Part shown: positions 1-3,971 of the stretch, in pieces
How the letters are laid out: every line of letters starts with the position of its first letter
Numbering within the stretch: position 1 is the first letter of the stretch
NCBI GenBank assembly: GCA_031283865.1
Contig: JAITAX010000091.1
Span: forward strand, 1-5,079
Origin: Eubacteriales Family XIII. Incertae Sedis bacterium
GTDB lineage: Bacteria; Bacillota; Clostridia; Peptostreptococcales; Anaerovoracaceae
Length of the DNA: 5,079 nt
Reading direction: 5' to 3'
The notes under the pieces: model-generated
Told to the model about the DNA's origin: nothing
The model's input: the letters and a program-made list of their open reading frames with translations, nothing else
Databases searched by the model: none
Translations under genes and position numbers: made by a program

Positions 1-121
1 CGGCGGCGGGCCGGCATACGGGGAGGCGCCCTACCCCGAGGCGCGCGGCGAGCTTGTCTTTTACCTGAACCCCGGCAATCCCATGCTGGACACGCTGCTC
101 GCGGCGGCCGGGAAGAACTGA
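1..121 (+). CDS. 3' end of an unrecognised protein (partial)
   Basis: The window opens inside a reading frame whose codons start at position 2 and which ends in TGA at 119-121. About 39 C-terminal residues are visible, ending in LDTLLAAAGKN after a segment reading ELVFYLNPGNPM. Coding is supported by codon bias: about 35 of the 39 codons end in G or C, as in the confirmed genes downstream. A strong intrinsic terminator begins 28 bases after the stop, as expected for the end of a transcription unit. I do not recognise the family; the Gly/Pro/Glu-rich start and short amphipathic end are not diagnostic. The terminator separates it from the transporter operon, so no functional link is implied. 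Confidence 0.6.
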   Translation, partial: GGGPAYGEAPYPEARGELVFYLNPGNPMLDTLLAAAGKN

Positions 122-149
122 CCGCGCAAGCCACACGGAAAAAAGAGGA

Positions 150-179
150 AAAAAGACGGCGCCCGCGCGCCGTCTTTTT
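150..179 (+). terminator. Intrinsic terminator, possibly bidirectional
   Basis: A perfect 13-bp inverted repeat is present. The left arm AAAAAGACGGCGC (150-162) pairs with GCGCCGTCTTTTT (167-179) around a CCGC loop (163-166). The GC-rich core followed by a T-run is a textbook rho-independent terminator for the gene ending at 121. The matching A-run on the left arm means the minus-strand transcript would also end in a U-run, so it could stop transcription from either side. It insulates the downstream promoter from read-through. Confidence 0.93.
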
Positions 180-275
180 CTGTGCGCGGCCTTAAACAGC
201 AACCTTAAATGAACGCGTGCATACGGGAATTTGCGTTCCGCCGCCGGCCCCGAAAAAACAAAAAACCGGCGCCGG

Positions 276-314
276 AAAAAAAATGTTGACAAACGCGCCG
301 CGCGCCGGTAATAT
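276..314 (+). promoter_or_regulatory. Sigma70/sigmaA-type promoter with upstream A-tract
   Basis: A consensus -35 box TTGACA (286-291) is separated by exactly 17 bp from TAATAT (309-314), one mismatch from the -10 consensus. An A8 tract (276-283) lies just upstream of the -35 box, where a proximal UP element would sit, and another A-rich stretch lies at 252-265. The spacer (292-308) is very GC-rich while the -10 region and start are AT-rich, so the melting region stands out. Initiation would be expected near 321, giving a leader of about 67 bases before the ATG at 388. It faces the substrate-binding protein gene and is probably the main promoter of the operon. Confidence 0.85.
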
Positions 315-324
315 ATTTATATAA

Positions 325-345
325 AACATATATATATAATATGTT
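325..345 (+). promoter_or_regulatory. AT-rich inverted repeat at the transcription start, candidate operator
   Basis: Arms AACATAT (325-331) and ATATGTT (339-345) form a 7-bp inverted repeat separated by 7 bp of alternating A/T. The repeat starts about four bases after the predicted start site, where bound repressor would block initiation or clearance. The symmetry and position suggest a dimeric repressor site, but alternating AT sequence produces chance palindromes easily, so this is tentative. No known regulator's site is recognised with confidence. Confidence 0.4.
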
Positions 346-374
346 ATTCGGTGTGTTTCAGTAGGAAAACAGAA

Positions 375-380
375 AAGGAG
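375..380 (+). promoter_or_regulatory. Ribosome binding site of the binding-protein gene
   Basis: AAGGAG at 375-380 lies 7 bases before the ATG at 388, a near-ideal Shine-Dalgarno site. It favours this ATG over the in-frame ATG two codons later at 394, which would be spaced 13 bases away. Confidence 0.85.
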
Positions 381-387
381 CAACAAA

Positions 388-1293
388 ATGAAAATGAAAT
401 TGAACCTGAAGCAATTGCGTATCTTGGCGATCCTCGCGCTGATTCTCGCGTTCGTGCCGGCCATGGCGGCTTGCGGACCCTCCGGGAACGATTCCGCGTC
501 CGAGTCCGCGGAATCCGCGGACGCCGCCGAAACGGATTCCGCCGAGGACGGGACGGTCGAAAAAACATCCGTGCTGATCGGCACATCCGGCTCGCCCGCG
601 CCCTACAACTGGGTCAACGAGGACGGAAGCTTGGACGGCTACGAGCCGGCCGTAATCGCGGAACTCGGCAATCTGCTGCCGCAGTACGCTTTCGAGTTTG
701 AAATCACCGATTTCGGCAGCATCTTCACGGGCATCGACACGGGACGCTATCAGATGGGCAGCAACAACCTCAGCCGCACGCCCGAACGCGAGGAACGATA
801 TTTCTTCGCCGATGAGAACCACATCTACAATACCTTGGTCGTCGCTTTCAAAAAAGGCCGGGAGGACATTCAGAGCGCTGCGGACCTTTCGGGCAAATCG
901 ACCGTGACAGGCTCGGACGGCGTCGCTTTCCAGCTCTTCCTCGAAAGCTACAACGAAGCGCATAAGGACGCCCCGATCAACATCACCTATTCCGATCAGG
1001 ACTGGCTCGCGACTTTCCGGAACATCGACAACGGCACACAGGATTTCGGCGTGTGGGAGCGCGCGGTGCTGCAGAGCTACGAAGACGAGTTCGGCATCGA
1101 TCTGGACTTCATCGCGCTCGACTCCGAAGACACCTACGGACTTTTGAATCTGGAGTCCTATTTTGCTTTCCCCAAGACGGAGGCGGGCGAGCAGCTTCGC
1201 AACGACATATCCGGCGCGGTCAAAACGCTGAAAGACAGCGGCAAGCTCGTCGAGCTTTCCGAAGAATACTTCGGCTTCAATATGTTTGAATAG
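388..1293 (+). CDS. Amino-acid ABC transporter substrate-binding lipoprotein (family 3, cystine-type candidate)
   Basis: This 301-residue protein captures an amino acid outside the cytoplasmic membrane and delivers it to the permease/ATPase encoded two and three genes downstream. Residues 1-28 form a lipoprotein signal (KMK, then a Leu/Ile/Ala core) ending in MAAC, so Cys29 is the likely lipidated residue. Residues 30-58 are a Ser/Glu/Asp/Ala-rich linker. The rest fits the SBP_bac_3 fold: PAPYNWVNEDGSLDGYE near 70-86, NNLSRTPERE at 126-135 with the family's ligand-binding Arg of the TPER motif, DLSGK at 166-170, and the usual ending LVELSEEYFG. The NNLS-TPERE block resembles cystine/polar amino acid binders. 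The Asp often found before it (G-x-Y-D) is Gln122 here. Ligand identity is inferred mostly from the adjacent C-S lyase-type gene; family membership is firm and specificity is not. Confidence 0.93.
   Translation: MKMKLNLKQLRILAILALILAFVPAMAACGPSGNDSASESAESADAAETDSAEDGTVEKTSVLIGTSGSPAPYNWVNEDGSLDGYEPAVIAELGNLLPQYAFEFEITDFGSIFTGIDTGRYQMGSNNLSRTPEREERYFFADENHIYNTLVVAFKKGREDIQSAADLSGKSTVTGSDGVAFQLFLESYNEAHKDAPINITYSDQDWLATFRNIDNGTQDFGVWERAVLQSYEDEFGIDLDFIALDSEDTYGLLNLESYFAFPKTEAGEQLRNDISGAVKTLKDSGKLVELSEEYFGFNMFE
504..522. repeat. Inverted repeat within the lipoprotein linker codons
   Basis: GTCCGCGG (504-511) and CCGCGGAC (515-522) are perfect 8-bp inverted arms around AAT. They lie in a patch (490-545) where TCCGCG/GCCGCC-like hexamers recur because the encoded linker repeats Ser, Glu, Ala and Asp. 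It is most simply a by-product of repetitive codons, although a stable hairpin near the start of the mRNA is possible. Confidence 0.5.
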
Positions 1294-1307
1294 GAGCGTG
1301 CGGGACG

Positions 1308-2477
1308 ATGGCGACGGATGCGACGAAAGATATGAGATCACTGCTCGTACACGGAAACGAAGAAGCGGATCCGCTTTACCACACGGTCAATACGCCGATC
1401 TATCTGAGTTCGACTTTTCAATCGAAGAATTTCGGCGGGCATGAGGAATTTGGCTATTCCCGCGGCGGCAATCCGACGAGACGGCAGCTCGAAAGCCTGA
1501 TCGCGGAGCTTGAGGGAGGGCGTTTCGGCTTCGCGTTCTCGTCCGGCATGACCGCGACGGCCGCCGCGCTTTCCGTGCTGCAAACGGGCGAAGAAATCCT
1601 TGTCACGCGCAACGTATACGGGGGAACCCTGGGCGCGCTCTCCGCGATATTCGCCCGGTGGGGAATCTCTTTTCGCCTGATCGACACATCGGACTTGGGC
1701 GCGGTCAGGGCGGCCTTTCGCGAAAACACGAAAGCGGTGTTTCTGGAGACGCCGTCCAATCCCGTGCTCGACGTGGCGGATATCGCCGCGATTGCGGCAA
1801 TCGCGCGGGAGAGGCACGCGCTGACGATTGTGGACAATACCTTTCTGTCCCCGTATTTGCAGCAACCGCTGACGCTCGGAGCGGACATCGTCGTGGAGAG
1901 CGCGACGAAATACCTGAGCGGCCACAGCGACATCATCGCGGGCGTGGCCGCCGCGAGCGACGAGACGCTTGCCGAGCGCCTGCGCTCTTTCCAGATACTC
2001 ATAGGCGGCATCATCCAGCCTTTCGACGCCTACATCCTGCTGCGCAGCATCAAGACGCTGTCCGTGCGCCTCGACCGGCAGATCGAAAACGCGCAAAAGG
2101 TCGCGCGCTTCCTGAAAGAAAGCCCCGCCGTCGACCGCATTCGCTATCCCGGCCTGCCGGAGGATCCGGGCTATGCGGTCAACGCGCGGCAAGCGATAGG
2201 CCCCGGCGCGATGCTTTCCTTTTTGCTGAACGGGGAGTACGACATCAAGATTTTTTTCGACGCGCTCGATATGATCGTATCGGGCGCGAGCCTCGGCGGC
2301 GTCGAAACGCTGATCAGCGGCCCGATATACGGGAGCCATCGCAATTTCAGCAAAGAGCAGTTGGAGGCCGCGGGTATCACGGAGACGATGGTTCGGCTTT
2401 CAATCGGAATCGAAGACGCCGAAGACATCATCGCCGATCTGCGCCAAGCTTTCGAGAAAGCGAGGCGCCGGCCATGA
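1308..2477 (+). CDS. Cys/Met-metabolism PLP-dependent enzyme (cystathionine gamma-lyase/synthase-like)
   Basis: This 389-residue cytosolic enzyme has the usual length and full motif set of the Cys/Met metabolism PLP family (PF01053). Seen: YSRGGNPTR at 50-57, SSGM at 78-81 (phosphate binding), NVYGGT with Tyr104 stacking on the cofactor, VDNTF with Asp176, the Schiff-base Lys201 in SATKYLSGHSD, and Arg363 in VRLSIGIED for the substrate carboxylate. SLGGVETL (328-335) is the form seen in cystathionine gamma-lyases, gamma-synthases and Gram-positive beta-lyases. Methionine gamma-lyases usually carry SLGD-ETL and a Cys in the tyrosine loop; neither is present. Likely reaction: C-S cleavage or replacement on cystathionine, cystine or homocysteine. 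Its place between binding-protein and permease genes suggests it acts on the imported amino acid. AGGAG (1292-1296), overlapping the previous stop, is its SD at 11 bases, slightly long. The exact reaction cannot be told from sequence. Confidence 0.93.
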   Translation: MATDATKDMRSLLVHGNEEADPLYHTVNTPIYLSSTFQSKNFGGHEEFGYSRGGNPTRRQLESLIAELEGGRFGFAFSSGMTATAAALSVLQTGEEILVTRNVYGGTLGALSAIFARWGISFRLIDTSDLGAVRAAFRENTKAVFLETPSNPVLDVADIAAIAAIARERHALTIVDNTFLSPYLQQPLTLGADIVVESATKYLSGHSDIIAGVAAASDETLAERLRSFQILIGGIIQPFDAYILLRSIKTLSVRLDRQIENAQKVARFLKESPAVDRIRYPGLPEDPGYAVNARQAIGPGAMLSFLLNGEYDIKIFFDALDMIVSGASLGGVETLISGPIYGSHRNFSKEQLEAAGITETMVRLSIGIEDAEDIIADLRQAFEKARRRP

Positions 2478-3205
2478 TCTTCGACATCAGCAAGGTATTT
2501 TCGCGCATTCCCGCCATCCTCAGATACCTGCCCGTGACGATGGAATTGGTTATCGTGTCGACGGTATTCAGCCTGATCTTAGGCTTTCTGATCGCCGTCA
2601 TAAAGATACGGCGGATTCCCGTGCTGCGGCAGCTGGCGGCTTTCTACGTTTCGTTCTCGCGCGGCACGCCGGCCATCGTACAGCTCTACCTGTTCTTTTA
2701 CGGCTTCCCGCTGATCTTCTCGCTGATCAACCGGCATTACGGGACGAGTCTGCCGACGGTCGCGCCGTCCATGCTCACGGCGCTGGTCGCGTTTACGTTC
2801 AGCGAGGCGTCGTACAGCTCGGAAACGATTCGCGCGGCGCTCGGATCCGTGGACAGGGGGCAGATGGAAGCCGCGCTGTCGATAGGCATGACGCAGCGGC
2901 AGGCCTATCTTCGCATCATCCTGCCCGAAGCGCTTGTTTTCGCGCTGCCGCCGTTCGGAAACGCGTTCATCGGGCAGATCAAGAATACCTCGCTGGCCTT
3001 TACCTGTGCGGTCGTGGAAATGACGGCGGGCGCCAAACTGCTCGCCTCGCACGATTACCGATTCTTTGAATCGTATGTGTCCCTTGCCATCATATACTGG
3101 ATTTTGATAATCATCACATCCCATCTGCTGAGCTTGGCGGAGAAAAAACTGAAGCGAGACGAAAGGATTGTCCCCCATGATTTTGCAGATCGACAAGCTG
3201 CGTAA
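2474..3205 (+). CDS. Amino-acid ABC transporter permease (HisM/GlnP type, cystine-type candidate)
   Basis: A 243-residue inner-membrane permease, normal length for the polar amino acid family. The ATG (2474) overlaps the TGA of the PLP enzyme gene as ATGA, so translation is probably coupled; a weak GAGG (2462-2465) lies 8 bases upstream. The frame is open upstream, but that stretch lies inside the preceding gene and is not protein-like. Seen: first membrane span about 20-44, the family motif SRGTPAIVQLYLFFYGFP (62-79), further hydrophobic spans, the ATPase-contacting EAA loop (EAALSIGMTQRQAYLRIILP, 132-151, with Gly138 and Leu-Pro at the end), and a last span about 200-219 followed by the typical basic AEKKLKRDE tail. 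Only one permease gene is visible, so it probably works as a homodimer with two copies of the ATPase. The final ten or so residues are encoded in the overlap with the next gene. Confidence 0.93.
   Translation: MIFDISKVFSRIPAILRYLPVTMELVIVSTVFSLILGFLIAVIKIRRIPVLRQLAAFYVSFSRGTPAIVQLYLFFYGFPLIFSLINRHYGTSLPTVAPSMLTALVAFTFSEASYSSETIRAALGSVDRGQMEAALSIGMTQRQAYLRIILPEALVFALPPFGNAFIGQIKNTSLAFTCAVVEMTAGAKLLASHDYRFFESYVSLAIIYWILIIITSHLLSLAEKKLKRDERIVPHDFADRQAA
3162..3167 (+). promoter_or_regulatory. Ribosome binding site deciding the ATPase start
   Basis: AAAGGA at 3162-3167 lies 9 bases before ATG 3177. The in-frame TTG at 3168 abuts the site directly and could not use it, so ATG 3177 is chosen. The resulting protein begins MILQIDKLRKSFG, matching usual amino acid ABC ATPase N-termini. 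Confidence 0.75.
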
Positions 3206-3932
3206 ATCTTTCGGTTCAAACGAAATCTTAAAGGGCGTGAGCTTTTCCATAGGTGAGGGTGAGGTGCTCGGCGTCATCGGTTCCTCCGGCTCGGGCAAAT
3301 CCACAATTCTGCGCTGCATCAATTACCTCGAAAAGCCGAACAGCGGACGCGTCCGCTTCGCGGACCGGGACTTCGATATCGAAACGGCGGAAAAGCAGGA
3401 TATCCGCTATATGCGTTCGCATACCGCCATGGTCTTTCAGCAATTCAACCTGTTCAAGTACAAAACGGCGCTGGAAAACGTCATGGAGGGGCTTCTCGTT
3501 GTGCGGAAGCAGTCCAAAAAAGAAGCGGAGTGCATATCGCGGGAGATTCTCGCCCGCGTGGGTCTCGAAAACCGAATGGCCTACTACCCGCGCGAGCTGT
3601 CCGGAGGGCAGCAGCAGCGCGTCGCCATCGCGCGGGCGCTGGCGCTCGATCCGAAACTCATCATGCTGGACGAACCGACCTCGGCGCTCGATCCGGAGAT
3701 GATCGGGGAGGTGCTCGACGTCATACGCAACGTCGCGAAGTCCGGCAAGACGATGCTCATTGTTTCGCATGAAATGAATTTTATCAACGACATCGCGGAT
3801 CACGTCCTGTTCTTGGACGGCGGTCTGATCGCGGAGGAGGGCGCGCCGAGCGCGCTGTTCGGCAATCCGCAGCAGGAGCGCACGCGGTTGTTCCTGCGGC
3901 GCGCGAATATCATCTCGGACTATTCTATTTGA
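3177..3932 (+). CDS. Amino-acid ABC transporter ATP-binding protein
   Basis: This 251-residue cytoplasmic ATPase powers the permease encoded just upstream and has every motif of the polar amino acid subfamily. Seen: Walker A GSSGSGKST (35-43), Q-loop in VFQQFNLF (86-93), signature LSGGQQQR (141-148), Walker B LIMLDEP (161-167) with catalytic Glu166, D-loop SALD (169-172), and switch His198 in VSHEM. The spacing and GQQQR-VAIARALAL block are typical of GlnQ/HisP/TcyC-like proteins and the length is normal. It overlaps the permease gene by 29 bases, which suggests coupled synthesis of the two subunits. With the binding protein and permease it completes an importer. Cystine or a related sulfur amino acid is the best guess for cargo because of the embedded C-S enzyme gene; the ATPase itself carries no substrate information. 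Confidence 0.95.
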   Translation: MILQIDKLRKSFGSNEILKGVSFSIGEGEVLGVIGSSGSGKSTILRCINYLEKPNSGRVRFADRDFDIETAEKQDIRYMRSHTAMVFQQFNLFKYKTALENVMEGLLVVRKQSKKEAECISREILARVGLENRMAYYPRELSGGQQQRVAIARALALDPKLIMLDEPTSALDPEMIGEVLDVIRNVAKSGKTMLIVSHEMNFINDIADHVLFLDGGLIAEEGAPSALFGNPQQERTRLFLRRANIISDYSI

Positions 3933-3937
3933 CGCGC

Positions 3938-3953
3938 CCGCCCGCTCGGGCGG
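3938..3953 (+). other. Small GC hairpin between the ATPase and molybdoenzyme genes
   Basis: CCGCCCG (3938-3944) and CGGGCGG (3947-3953) are complementary; with a GCTC loop this is a 6-bp all-GC stem beginning 5 bases after the ATPase stop. There is no T-run behind it, only TGCATGAGGAGG, so it is not an intrinsic terminator. It could slow a 3' exonuclease or lower expression of the next gene relative to the operon. No promoter is visible in the 39-bp gap, so the next gene is probably reached by read-through or a promoter inside the ATPase gene. Confidence 0.5.
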
Positions 3954-3959
3954 TGCATG

Positions 3960-3965
3960 AGGAGG
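3960..3965 (+). promoter_or_regulatory. Ribosome binding site deciding the molybdoenzyme start
   Basis: A full-consensus AGGAGG (3960-3965) lies 6 bases before ATG 3972. Two other in-frame ATGs, at 3957 and 3966, lie on or directly against the site and cannot use it. ATG 3972 gives MARYGMVIDLERCTGC, a typical start for iron-sulfur subunits of this family. Confidence 0.85.
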
Positions 3966-3971
3966 ATGGAA

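Noticed and set aside
211..238. GAACGC/GCGTTC inverted repeat in the intergenic gap
   Set aside because: It has only 6-bp arms with a 16-base spacer and lies upstream of the promoter with no supporting context, so chance is likely.
261..283. A-flanked CCGGCGCCGG palindrome as a second terminator
   Set aside because: The palindrome is continuous, so folding leaves only a 3-bp stem after making a loop, too weak for an intrinsic terminator. The A-tract is better explained as promoter upstream sequence.
321..387. Riboswitch or T-box in the operon leader
   Set aside because: The leader from the predicted start is about 67 bases, AT-rich, with no conserved riboswitch core, T-box bulge or leader terminator visible.
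358..1341. 327-residue minus-strand open frame opposite the binding-protein gene
   Set aside because: It is a shadow of the lipoprotein gene. It has no recognisable domain and it runs through the promoter-proximal region of a well-supported + strand operon.
1658..2473. In-frame upstream extension of the permease gene, giving a 515-residue protein
   Set aside because: The extra residues are Arg-rich out-of-frame translation of the PLP enzyme gene. The ATG at 2474 with the ATGA overlap gives a normal 243-residue permease.
3168..3176. TTG start for the ATPase at 3168
   Set aside because: The Shine-Dalgarno AAAGGA directly abuts it with no spacing. ATG 3177 has 9-base spacing and the family's usual N-terminus.
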